Origin: Farysia itapuensis
Taxonomy: Eukaryota > Basidiomycota > Ustilaginomycetes > Ustilaginales > Ustilaginaceae
Assembly (NCBI GenBank): GCA_023212645.1
Contig: JALBYC010000002.1
Coordinates: 248,001 to 312,000 of the forward strand
Reading direction: 5' to 3'
DNA length: 64,000 bases
Positions within the stretch are counted from its first letter, which is position 1. Every line of letters starts with the position of its first letter. The translations under genes and the position numbers were made by a program. The notes beneath the pieces are model-generated. The model worked only from the letters and a program-made list of their open reading frames with translations. It was not told the DNA's origin and ran no database searches. This document shows, one piece after another, positions 25,831 to 35,155 of this stretch.

Positions 25831-28290
25831 ATGGCATACTCACAGGCTTTTCGCACTCCCTTGCCATCGTATGGAGCCGGAAAAACTAATGCCGTGAAGA
25901 CGTCCTCTTTCCCGGTGGACCCAGCGAAGCTTCTGCCTCACTTTGAAGCGTACAAGCTCGTCCAAGAGTCGAGCTCTTCTTCATCATGGTCTAGCTCGTC
26001 CTACCCATTACCGGCACGACCATCTAGCCTCACTGATCTCTACGGCGTCGCAAGCTCGAGCAAAGGTACTCTGGGCTACAAGGAGACCAAAGAAAGGTCG
26101 CTTCATCAGGTCCTCGTGCCTGCAAAGCAAGATCCAGCTTTGAAGGGTGAGGATCCTTTTGCAGCTTATATCGACAAGAATCGCTTCGTCGTTGCTCTGA
26201 CCTTTGACGCAAGCGCCGATAAAGTAATCGGTCATCCTGTTCATCGTCTCCCTACCGAGCCGACAGCTGAAGTAGATGATGGCTACAGCGAGTGTCTGCC
26301 GTCACTATGCTGTCTCAGTCCCAAAACGTGGGTTGCGTCGGACGGCTTTGGGAAGCTCTTCGTCCTTCGTCTACAGCAGCAATCTGGTGTTGCTGAAGTA
26401 GCGAGATGGACATCTTCCTGTGTGCAGACCAGTTCTTTTGCGACCAATCCGTCACGTGCTAGCGTGCCAGTCTCGATCAAAGCAGTCGCTGCTGGCGCAG
26501 ACAGCAGTTCCTACAAAATACTGCTTCAAAGCATGCGATCGCGATCCGTCACATCGGGATCGAATCCTGTTAGTGGTCTAGGATACGATGTCCAGGCGTT
26601 CGCATCAATGAAAGGCGCTCTTAAGGAAGGAAAGGACTCGGCACTCTTTGAAGTCCATTGCGTCAACATGTCGATTTCTTCGTCGAGTACAGATGAAGCC
26701 AACGTTTCAATACCAAGTTGGAGCATACGCGGGACTGAGCCATTGATCTACGCCGATATCGACTCAGAGCAGGGACGCTTTCATCTCTGTGCCGAAGCTC
26801 CATACTCTATCGCGCAAAGCACCCGAAACCCGGCTACATCAAGCTCTGTTCCTGCCACATCTACTCTGGGCAAGCAACCGACTGCACGCTCTCGCAGACC
26901 GCCGCACTACTCGTGGGCGCAAACGTCTGACACAGTGACCATCGTATTCAGCTTGCCGGTGACAATAAGCAAGTCACACATCCGAGCACACTTCACAACA
27001 AAGGGTTTTAGTCTATCTCTCTCGAGTGACGCCGCAATTGGTCCCAAAATCACCGAGGTGGACGTAGGGGAAGACGATGTGCAAGATCCGTTGCTTCACG
27101 CCGCACTTCTCATATCCTCTGGGCGGTATGTTTCCCGCTCAACGTGGGCTGACATCGATGCAGACGGGAGCGTATGGACATGGGAAAAGGTGGCTGGAAG
27201 GAGCGGCGATCTGGCGGGAATACCTGTTGGTCTGCTCACACTACACCTCGAGAAGAAGCACGAAGGCACTCGATGGCCTCAAGTGTTTGGGTTTCGGTCA
27301 CGAAAAGCAGAGAACGGCGAGAGACTTAGCAAGTGGGAAGAGCTGTCCCAGAAAACACGGCTGACGTTTGCAGAGGCGCGCAGCCGAGCCGACCGTGTTA
27401 TTGCCGGAGACACGACAGGTCACGAAGAGCAGGAACGAGCTGATGCAGAAGAGCAGCAAGCTGATGATGACGAAGATGACGTGCCAGAGACACTCGACCC
27501 CTCTGAGCTACTCAGTATGCTAGAGGGCATGGACAAGTATACCGTCGACGAAGGCAGTGGTAATTCCTACGGTCTCGATCGTTCGGGACTTACCACGACG
27601 AGAGGCGAGGGCGGCTTCGAGCAATCAAGCTTGCTCAGGGATGGACTGGAAGACGAGGATGCAATGGTCGGACGCAATCTGGTTGTGACAGCCCTTTGCG
27701 AGTCTAAGTCCAAGCAGACGGAGGCGGCCAGTGTGAGCATCGATCGACTGCCTCGAGACGGTTTCGAACACTGCTCTTTACTGGCCACACCCTTGTCTCA
27801 AACTCCTGACGGAGCGGCTTGCCCTCAAAATGCCATAGTGGTCAAGCACGATCTCGATGGCTGTGTCTTCGAGCCACCCGGCAAAGACAATCAGATGAGC
27901 GACTGGACTCATACTGACACAGCTCCGGCGATCGCCTTTGTGCTTGCGTCAAAACGAGACGCTCATCGAGTCTACATCTATCGACGCGCTTCCGGCCAGA
28001 CAGTCATCCTAGCTTTCGAAGGCGCACCTCGGGTCACTGGAACCGACAAAGATGCGGAAGGAGCTGGCAATTTGTTCGTCTACTACGCGCCTACGGAGCC
28101 AGGCGCTAAGTACGGCCAGTCGCGCGTGATCCGCCTCGGCAGCGGCGATCAAGCGACTGACGCAAAGCAGGATGCAAGCGGAGCGCTCTTGGGCGTTTGT
28201 TGCGTGCGGTTTCCTCACCCAGACTTAGTGCAGGATACACTGGTCTGTCTGTGCGAAAAGGGCTTGCTGATGCTTAGGGGCGTGCTGTGA
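25831..28290 (+). CDS. NudC/CS-domain protein, NUDCD1-like
   Basis: 819 residues in one exon from the ATG at 25831 (MAYSQAFRTPLPSY). The central CS (p23-like) domain at about residues 355-490 shows the expected order: SWAQTSDTVTIVFSLPVTIS, then a strand WADIDADGSVWTWEK, then LTLHLEKKHEGTRWPQVF, the strongly conserved end of NudC-type CS domains. The flanking parts look like beta-propeller strands, as in human NUDCD1, with an acidic linker (DDDEDDVPETLDPSELLSMLEGMDKY) that also resembles NUDCD1. NudC proteins work with Hsp90 and dynein, and NUDCD1 binds the COPI coat. Which of these applies here is not shown by the sequence. A TTG lies 30 bases upstream in frame, but ATG is preferred. Confidence 0.78.
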   Translation: MAYSQAFRTPLPSYGAGKTNAVKTSSFPVDPAKLLPHFEAYKLVQESSSSSSWSSSSYPLPARPSSLTDLYGVASSSKGTLGYKETKERSLHQVLVPAKQDPALKGEDPFAAYIDKNRFVVALTFDASADKVIGHPVHRLPTEPTAEVDDGYSECLPSLCCLSPKTWVASDGFGKLFVLRLQQQSGVAEVARWTSSCVQTSSFATNPSRASVPVSIKAVAAGADSSSYKILLQSMRSRSVTSGSNPVSGLGYDVQAFASMKGALKEGKDSALFEVHCVNMSISSSSTDEANVSIPSWSIRGTEPLIYADIDSEQGRFHLCAEAPYSIAQSTRNPATSSSVPATSTLGKQPTARSRRPPHYSWAQTSDTVTIVFSLPVTISKSHIRAHFTTKGFSLSLSSDAAIGPKITEVDVGEDDVQDPLLHAALLISSGRYVSRSTWADIDADGSVWTWEKVAGRSGDLAGIPVGLLTLHLEKKHEGTRWPQVFGFRSRKAENGERLSKWEELSQKTRLTFAEARSRADRVIAGDTTGHEEQERADAEEQQADDDEDDVPETLDPSELLSMLEGMDKYTVDEGSGNSYGLDRSGLTTTRGEGGFEQSSLLRDGLEDEDAMVGRNLVVTALCESKSKQTEAASVSIDRLPRDGFEHCSLLATPLSQTPDGAACPQNAIVVKHDLDGCVFEPPGKDNQMSDWTHTDTAPAIAFVLASKRDAHRVYIYRRASGQTVILAFEGAPRVTGTDKDAEGAGNLFVYYAPTEPGAKYGQSRVIRLGSGDQATDAKQDASGALLGVCCVRFPHPDLVQDTLVCLCEKGLLMLRGVL

Positions 28291-29200
28291 GGTCCCGTGA
28301 CAGCTTTTGGCGCGCTACTATTTCGAGCTCCTATTCGCCGCTGCCACAATTCTTCCAGCGCTTCTAGACCTTGGCAATACAGCTCAAACGCATCTGCTGA
28401 CCCAGTGCAAGTATGTGTCGAATGTGTTCTGCGCGAAACCGACAGATCTGATCGGCTAAACGTCCAGGTGTGTCATGTGATACAACGCTCCCTATGATCA
28501 GCAAATAAGCATAGCCGGTATCGCTCATGTTCCGCAGTTACACTGCGCACATCGGCAGGGAGATTGACAGACAGTCTTGGCACGATCCCTGTAGCTATAG
28601 AGAGGCGTTTGCACAGTTGTCCGTTGCTGGAGGACTAAGGCGCGCAACTTGTCCACGGGAAATCAGCTGAGCATCGGGATCTGACGCGCTGACTCAGCAT
28701 TCTCGCTTTATCACACGCCGACCCTTCCCAGACTTGTATCAACCAAATCACTCTTTCTGATGCTCAGTGCAGCTCTTCAGCGCGCTACAACACCATAGCA
28801 TGCTGTACCATACTTGTGCGAGCTAGTTGTTGTGAGAAGTTGGCGGTCTTGAGTAGTCTGAGTGGCGTTGAGGAGTGTTGGGGGATCAAGGGTCCAATGC
28901 GTTAATGTCGGACACGCTTCCTTCTCGCAATTTAGCTCCCACCCCTCATACGTGCAGCAGCAGCAAAGAAGGCTCATTCCTTCCCTTTCTTCTTTCATCA
29001 CTATCCCCACCTTTCCCTTTCATACACGACAGCCTAGATCAAAGCAATCGGACCAACTTCCAAGCACCTTACACCGGCCATAGATTTCTCATCACTCCAT
29101 CTGGTTCGCCCCTTTGTCCCTCTCGTAGAAACTCAAGTACGCGCCATGCAATCATCTTAAAGCATCGAGGCGGCATCGTCAATTGCACAGACACTTCGGT
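28291..29200. other. Gene-free 910-base region upstream of the SNF2 gene
   Basis: I see no ORF with recognisable content, no tRNA and no repeat. The last 250 bases carry CT-rich tracts (TTCCTTCTCGC, CCCTTTCTTCTTTC) typical of fungal promoters. Confidence 0.5.
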
Positions 29201-32200
29201 ATGTCGGAACCACCGGCAAAGGATGTGTTCGAGGAGATCGATGATCCCTCCGAACTCCTTTCTAAGCCTCTCGACCACTTCCCAGTGATCCCAGCGTCAG
29301 TCCCACCACAATCGCCAGAGCGTAGCAGAGTGTTGCCGCCAGGATTCGCGTCGACAACAACTTCTTTGCCAAGCTCAAACGGCACACAACAGCAGCAAGG
29401 TTCAAGTAGAATATGGCAACCCCCAACTGCAACAAGTCCAGCCGCCTCGTCGTCTCAGAACCCCTTACTTATTGGGGGAAGCGGAGCGCGTGTGCCCACT
29501 CAGTTCCTAGATAGCTCTGGCGCCTTCGCCAGACAAGCTCAGACATTTCCGCATCAGAATGGCTCTCGTGCACTTGGATTCACTCCCAAAGTCGAACAGA
29601 ATGGATCTGGCTCAATTCAGGATGTCAAGCCAAGTCTGTCCTCACAGTTTACATCAGTCACAAAGTCTTCACCGTCACATTCGCAAGTAGCAATCGATCT
29701 CACAGGCAGTGACGACGAAGACATCAAGGCAGTCATCAAGCCCGAGTCTGGCAGCAACGGACCGACCGCCATAAAGGTAGATGACGACGACGATGACGAG
29801 CCAGTCATCGTTTCACATAAAAAGTCATCGCCTGGGATCGAGATTGACCACGACAAGACAAACGCCATCGTTTGTGCGGGCATGATAACCGCCGTTGTGC
29901 TGTGCATGTATGGCCTGCCCCCAAGTCTGACGTACCAGGGCCTTGTCGACCGAGGGCCCCCGCTCGACCCAGCATATAGCAAGTCCAACTGGAGTTCCAT
30001 GACCCGCTTCTGGTCCAACCCAAAGTACCGTCCCGTCTCCCTTGCACTTTCCAATCCACAGAAGGCGCAGGCTCCCGAGCAGCTGCCTCCCTCAGGCTGG
30101 CCCGCTGGCTGGCAGTATGTACCGCCGCCACCGGTTCGTTCAGATATCAACGTCAGTGCTGTCATAGCACCGCTTGCAGCACACCCTCATCTCCCGCCAC
30201 AAGAAGCAATCGCAAAGGGACACGTGTATACGACATCCTTTGGCAACCTGGCGGAGAAGTACTCGTCTGCTCTAGAGCCTCTGCTGCACTCCAATAAGGT
30301 CCGCTTCGAAGCGCGCTGCCAGATGCTTCCAGCGAGTCGTGCCGCCAATTTTCTGCATCACATCGAGCTGCTTGTCTTTGTACGTCGCTCCGATCTTGGC
30401 CTGGTCTCTGAACGTCTTGTACATAGTGGTATTCTGCTGGAAACCCCGTCAGACTACCACGCGGAAGACTATCCCACCGCGCCCGAGTATTCCAATCCCC
30501 ACCACCCGCCGCTTGGTGGGTTCGGAAGCGATCCCGCGCATACCGCGTACTCTGGCATCTTTCGCGGTTCTGCTATCGGCACATCCGTGCAGAACAAAGA
30601 GCTTACAGAAAAGGAGAAGAGGGCACAGGTTGACACGATTTATGCCAGTATCAGGAGTGGAGAAGACCTCGCTGCGGTTGAGCCTGTGTCGATTGTCACA
30701 ACCAAATTGATGCCACACCAAAAGCAGGCTTTGGGATTCTTGCTCAATCGCGAGAAAGATCGAAGGTGGTCGGAATTGCTAAAAGAAAAGAAGAAGAAGT
30801 CGCCAGTCGCTGAGGTTGCGACCAAGGAGCATTCGTCGACTTCTCTTGCTAAGAAGGAAGAGCCCGAATCCTCGGGTACCAATGGTGCAGCCGAAAAGAA
30901 TGAAGGCAAGACTGAAGACGAAGAAGATTCCATTTCGCTCTGGAAAGTTCGTAAGGGTCTTGATGGTAAGATCCGGGGCTGGCGTAACATGATCACAAAT
31001 CGAGAAACGCTTCAACAGCCCCGAATCTGCCGTGGATCTATTCTTGCCGATGATATGGGCTTGGGCAAGACCATCACCACCATCGCGCTCATCGCACATA
31101 ATCTGAGCGAGGCCAGAGAGTTTGCGCTCGAAGGCGTTCAGAAAGATCTCAGAATCGAGAGAGCACAGCAGATCGAAGCTACCGCGACCAAGCCAGACCC
31201 TTCGCAGCTTGATGAAGAAGATAGCGACGAAGAATCAGACGAAGCTACGCTGAGCATGGGCATGTCCATCTATGGCGCTCCGTCGTCGTACAATGGGCCA
31301 GCCGGTGCGACAAAGAAGTCAAAGAAGAAGAAGGCAGATCCTGAGATCGTGCGCAGGAAACATATCGAACGTCGCAGCCGCGCCACACTCATCGTCTGTC
31401 CCCTCTCCGTGGTGTCCAACTGGGAAGATCAGTTCAAAGAGCATTGGGATGGGAGGAAACAGCCCACCATCTATCTCTACCACGGATCCTCTCGTATTAC
31501 CGATCCTAAGCGTTTGGCCAATTACGACATCGTGATCACCACCTACCAGACTCTGGGGTACGAGTTTGCCAATCAGACGACATGGTTGACCGACGATGGC
31601 GGCAAATCGGACAAGAAGGGGAAGAACCAGCACGACGACGAAGAAGAAGACGAAGAGTTTCTTATGGTCGATGTCAATGGCGACCCCCTCCATCTTCGTC
31701 TTGACAAGAGGGGGAAGAAGAGAAGAAGGAAAGTCAAAGAGGCTCCCAATACTCTGCAGCGAATTGAATGGTTCCGTGTGGTGCTCGACGAAGCGCATTA
31801 CATCAAAGGTGCTAGCACCTGGCAGTCGAAGGCAGTATGCAACCTCTCCGCTCAACGACGTCTCTGTTTGACAGGTACACCTATTCAGAACACCATTGAC
31901 GACCTCTTTGCGCTGTTAAGATTCCTTCGGCTCGATCCGTTCACGGACCGAGCCACCTGGAACCAATACTGTGGTCATCGTGAAGCCATCGGCCTTTCCT
32001 CCAAGATCAAAGAGAACGAGCCGATCGACTCGGCCAACGTCGGCCACGTCCAGATCGTGATGAAGTTCCTCGCACTGCGACGACAGAAGACGAGCAAGAC
32101 AGCTGATGGCAAGGACCTTTTGACACTGCCGCCCAAGATGAGCAAGACCGAATTCCTCGAATTTGGAGAGATGGAGAAGGCTCGTTATCAGGCCTTACAT

Positions 32201-33850
32201 CACCAATACAAAGAAGATTTCGAGGAAATGATGGCACAAGGCACGATCAGCACCAACTATGCAACCATTCTTCACGAGATTCTCAATCTGCGTTTAACTT
32301 GCGACCATCCATCGTTGGTGGATGCGAGCAAAGACGCCAAGCGTAAGGAGAAAGGAGCAGACCTGTTCAGTGCCATCCAGGAGGATGGTCTGACGCATGA
32401 AAGAGCGGCGCTCCTCTTTGTCCTCTTCCGTGACAGCGAGATGGCTTACTGCAACGACTGTCAGCTAGATCTGTCGCCGAGCTCCGAAGTGGATGCAGAT
32501 CGCGAGGCGGATGCACTTGCTGACGCGCTGAACGAAGCTGCTGACGACCGCAACGGCAGAGGCAGGAAGAAGGCCAAAAGCAGTACCTCCAGCACGCCTC
32601 TTTTCACCTCTCGAAACGGCATGGGTTCGCCATCGGATCAAGGTATGGAATCACCGAGCAACATCCAGCCTGTGGTCACGCGATGTCAACATCTTTTCTG
32701 CTCTAGCTGTTTCAGCAAAGGAGTTGGATCTTCGTGGCCCAACGTAACAGCAGCAGATTTTGCAAATTGTCCTGCATGCGCCAAATCGCTGCAGCTCGTT
32801 CTTGAAGCCGTGCAACTGCAACCATCTGACTTTGCTGATTTGAACGAAGAACGAGCGGAGAACATTTCTGATGACGAGAGCACTGGCCGCCCGGTCGGTA
32901 AAGACGAGGATGACTTTGACTGGGGCAGTGACGCAGAACCAGCCCCAGCGACCACACGGACCACCCGCTCAAGGTCGACCAGGAACGGCAAGGCTGCGGT
33001 CAAAGGAGAAGATACCAGCGACGTTGTCCCCAAAATCGAAACGAAAAGCACAAAGACCGGCGAGCCAGGCATGCTCGATGGCCGAAAAGATCTTTCGACC
33101 AAGATCAAGGCTCTAGTGACAGATCTCATTCCCTTCTCGCAGTGCAACCCGCATTCGGCACTTTTCGAGCCAATGGCGCCGCAGCTCTTGCACGTAGATA
33201 CGTCTCAATCGGAAGATCCCGAGATCAAAGCGTCAGGGGAACCTGTGGTTGTCATTCAACGTCCACCGCCAGCCGCCAGTAGTCACTTGCTGATGAAGCT
33301 CGACTTTGCTATGGACTCGCTCGATTCGTACACCCCGATCAAAAGCGTCGTCTTTTCGCAGTGGACAAAGATGCTGGACCGCATTCAGAAGGCGCTGTCG
33401 ATCACTGGCATACGATACACGCGGCTGGACGGCACAATGAGACGTGTAGACCGGTCTGCTGCCCTGGAGTGCTTCCGCACAGATCCAGGGATTGAGGTGT
33501 TGCTCATTTCGCTGCGAGCCGGCGGGACTGGTCTCAACCTGGTCTCAGCTTGTCGGGCGTATCTCATGGACCCTTACTGGAATCCCGCGGTCGAGAACCA
33601 GGGCTTGGACCGTATTCATCGCATGGGCCAGCAACAGCCCGTGATCACGACAAAGTACGTGATGAAGCACAGTATCGAGGAAAACATGCTTCGGCTGCAG
33701 AAACGCAAGATGATGCTCGCCGAAACTGTCGGCAGTCGACGTCAACTTGGCGGCGCCAACAACGCCGAGAAACGCAAAGAAGAACGACGCGAAGAACTTA
33801 AGATTCTCTTCGGCACATCCAACGGCGGAGTAGATGACCCAGCTTCCTAG
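29201..33850 (+). CDS. SNF2-family ATPase with RING finger (Rad5/Rad16/HLTF group)
   Basis: Predicted chromatin or DNA-repair translocase that may also be a ubiquitin ligase. It has 1549 residues in one exon from the ATG at 29201 (MSEPPAKDVFEEID). The N-terminal third is disordered and contains AIDLTGSDDED near residue 165, a classic SUMO-interacting motif, and a second acidic DDDDEPVIVS. The SNF2 motifs are DDMGLGKT (about 617), DEAH (about 863), LTGTPIQN, and GLNLVSA with DRIHRMGQQQP (about 1469). A RING finger is inserted between the helicase lobes (YCNDC about 1083, RCQHLFCSSC about 1160, NCPAC), the mark of the Rad5/Rad16/Uls1/HLTF group. I could not identify a HIRAN domain. SUMO binding with a RING suggests a Uls1-like role, but this is inference. 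Confidence 0.88.
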   Translation: MSEPPAKDVFEEIDDPSELLSKPLDHFPVIPASVPPQSPERSRVLPPGFASTTTSLPSSNGTQQQQGSSRIWQPPTATSPAASSSQNPLLIGGSGARVPTQFLDSSGAFARQAQTFPHQNGSRALGFTPKVEQNGSGSIQDVKPSLSSQFTSVTKSSPSHSQVAIDLTGSDDEDIKAVIKPESGSNGPTAIKVDDDDDDEPVIVSHKKSSPGIEIDHDKTNAIVCAGMITAVVLCMYGLPPSLTYQGLVDRGPPLDPAYSKSNWSSMTRFWSNPKYRPVSLALSNPQKAQAPEQLPPSGWPAGWQYVPPPPVRSDINVSAVIAPLAAHPHLPPQEAIAKGHVYTTSFGNLAEKYSSALEPLLHSNKVRFEARCQMLPASRAANFLHHIELLVFVRRSDLGLVSERLVHSGILLETPSDYHAEDYPTAPEYSNPHHPPLGGFGSDPAHTAYSGIFRGSAIGTSVQNKELTEKEKRAQVDTIYASIRSGEDLAAVEPVSIVTTKLMPHQKQALGFLLNREKDRRWSELLKEKKKKSPVAEVATKEHSSTSLAKKEEPESSGTNGAAEKNEGKTEDEEDSISLWKVRKGLDGKIRGWRNMITNRETLQQPRICRGSILADDMGLGKTITTIALIAHNLSEAREFALEGVQKDLRIERAQQIEATATKPDPSQLDEEDSDEESDEATLSMGMSIYGAPSSYNGPAGATKKSKKKKADPEIVRRKHIERRSRATLIVCPLSVVSNWEDQFKEHWDGRKQPTIYLYHGSSRITDPKRLANYDIVITTYQTLGYEFANQTTWLTDDGGKSDKKGKNQHDDEEEDEEFLMVDVNGDPLHLRLDKRGKKRRRKVKEAPNTLQRIEWFRVVLDEAHYIKGASTWQSKAVCNLSAQRRLCLTGTPIQNTIDDLFALLRFLRLDPFTDRATWNQYCGHREAIGLSSKIKENEPIDSANVGHVQIVMKFLALRRQKTSKTADGKDLLTLPPKMSKTEFLEFGEMEKARYQALHHQYKEDFEEMMAQGTISTNYATILHEILNLRLTCDHPSLVDASKDAKRKEKGADLFSAIQEDGLTHERAALLFVLFRDSEMAYCNDCQLDLSPSSEVDADREADALADALNEAADDRNGRGRKKAKSSTSSTPLFTSRNGMGSPSDQGMESPSNIQPVVTRCQHLFCSSCFSKGVGSSWPNVTAADFANCPACAKSLQLVLEAVQLQPSDFADLNEERAENISDDESTGRPVGKDEDDFDWGSDAEPAPATTRTTRSRSTRNGKAAVKGEDTSDVVPKIETKSTKTGEPGMLDGRKDLSTKIKALVTDLIPFSQCNPHSALFEPMAPQLLHVDTSQSEDPEIKASGEPVVVIQRPPPAASSHLLMKLDFAMDSLDSYTPIKSVVFSQWTKMLDRIQKALSITGIRYTRLDGTMRRVDRSAALECFRTDPGIEVLLISLRAGGTGLNLVSACRAYLMDPYWNPAVENQGLDRIHRMGQQQPVITTKYVMKHSIEENMLRLQKRKMMLAETVGSRRQLGGANNAEKRKEERREELKILFGTSNGGVDDPAS

Positions 33851-33914
33851 CCCTTTTTCCGCATTGCAAATTGTAGCTATATTCAGTTTTCGACATGCGG
33901 GGGGGGTTGTGTGA

Positions 33915-34946
33915 TTACTGTTGGGCGAACCAGGGGTGGACATATCGGATGTTGGTCTTGGTCTGTTCGGGGATGAGGTCTGCGCGGGTCATGACAGCGA
34001 ACTTCATCGAGTCCTTGATTCCCTTCACGACGTCGCTGTCTTCGCTTTCGACACGTGCGTGGATCTTGTCGAGGAGCGAGAGGGTGACTGTGTTGGAAGC
34101 GTGGACGTTTGCCTTGAGACTCTCCATGACTTCGGCGACGTTGACTGCGGCGGACGAGGGACGCCAGGCATCGTAGTCGGTAGCTGTGGCGATCAGGACG
34201 TAGCTCAGCTCGGCCTCGCGGGCAATTTTGGCCTCGGGAAGGACCGACATGTTGATAATGTCGCCGCCCCACGCGCGGTACATGAGCGATTCGGCGCGGG
34301 TCGAAAACTGCGGTCCTTCCATGCACACGACTGTCTTCTCGCCGTGCACCTGGACGTCTGGGTTTGATTGCGCGAGCGTTTCTTTCACACTGTTTGGTCG
34401 AAGAAAGAGTGGAAGTCAGTAAGAGGCGCGACGGTGGCCGGCAGCAGAGAGGCAGGGGTTTACTTACATTTGCTCGACTTCCGGACGTAGGATCTCGTCG
34501 AATGGATCGCCGAAGCCAGCGTGTGCAACTACACCGGACTCCTGTCCTTCGCCAAAGAACGACGCGCGACGCACGCCCTTCGTGCGATCAATGATCTGGC
34601 TCGGAATGACGAAGTCCTTGGGCCGGATCTCCTCTCTCAAGCTTCCTACGGCGGAGAAGGCGAGAACGGCACGGACGCCGAGATGTTTTAGCGCCGAGAT
34701 GTTGGCCAGCACAGGCACCTGCGAGGGGGCAATGGCGTGATTTCGACCGTGTCTTGCGATGAAAGCGACGTGGTTCCCCTTGGGCGTGCGCGCGATGGTG
34801 ATCGGCGACGACGGCGACCCCCACGGCGTCTTGACATTCACCTCGGCCACAGGCTCGATCTTGTCAAGCTTGTACAGCCCAGACCCACCAATCACACCGA
34901 CATAGATCGGCGGACCCGTCCAGGAATCAACTACAGGCACTGACAT
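33915..34946 (-). CDS. MEU1: S-methyl-5'-thioadenosine phosphorylase
   Basis: Enzyme of the methionine salvage pathway. It cleaves methylthioadenosine with phosphate to adenine and methylthioribose-1-phosphate. Exons on the minus strand are 34946-34468 and 34389-33915, giving 317 residues. Visible signatures are GVIGGSGLY at the N-terminus, ARHGRNHAIAPSQVP (phosphate and substrate region), VLAFSAVGSLREEI, EGPQFSTRAES and the catalytic-pocket ATDYDAW. The 78-nt intron has GTAAGT and AACAG ends and splits an Ile codon. The ATG at 34946 is preferred because the only upstream candidate in frame is a GTG. It is convergent with the SNF2 gene, leaving 64 bases between the stop codons. The sizes of both exons and the motif order are typical of the family. 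Confidence 0.93.
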
Positions 34947-35155
34947 CTTTCTCGCCACACTGTACAGTCGTCGAAACGTCCAAAGAGAGGCAATCGTGGT
35001 CTAGTCGATGGGAGTGTGAGTTTGGAAGTTGTGACGCAGATCTTATCAAGAAAGTCAAAATTGTCCGCGATAAATGGCGATCCAATATGCACACGTGCTC
35101 AACACCGCTAGCAGCTCATACTTGGGCACAAGATTGACATTGGGTATACAGCAGT

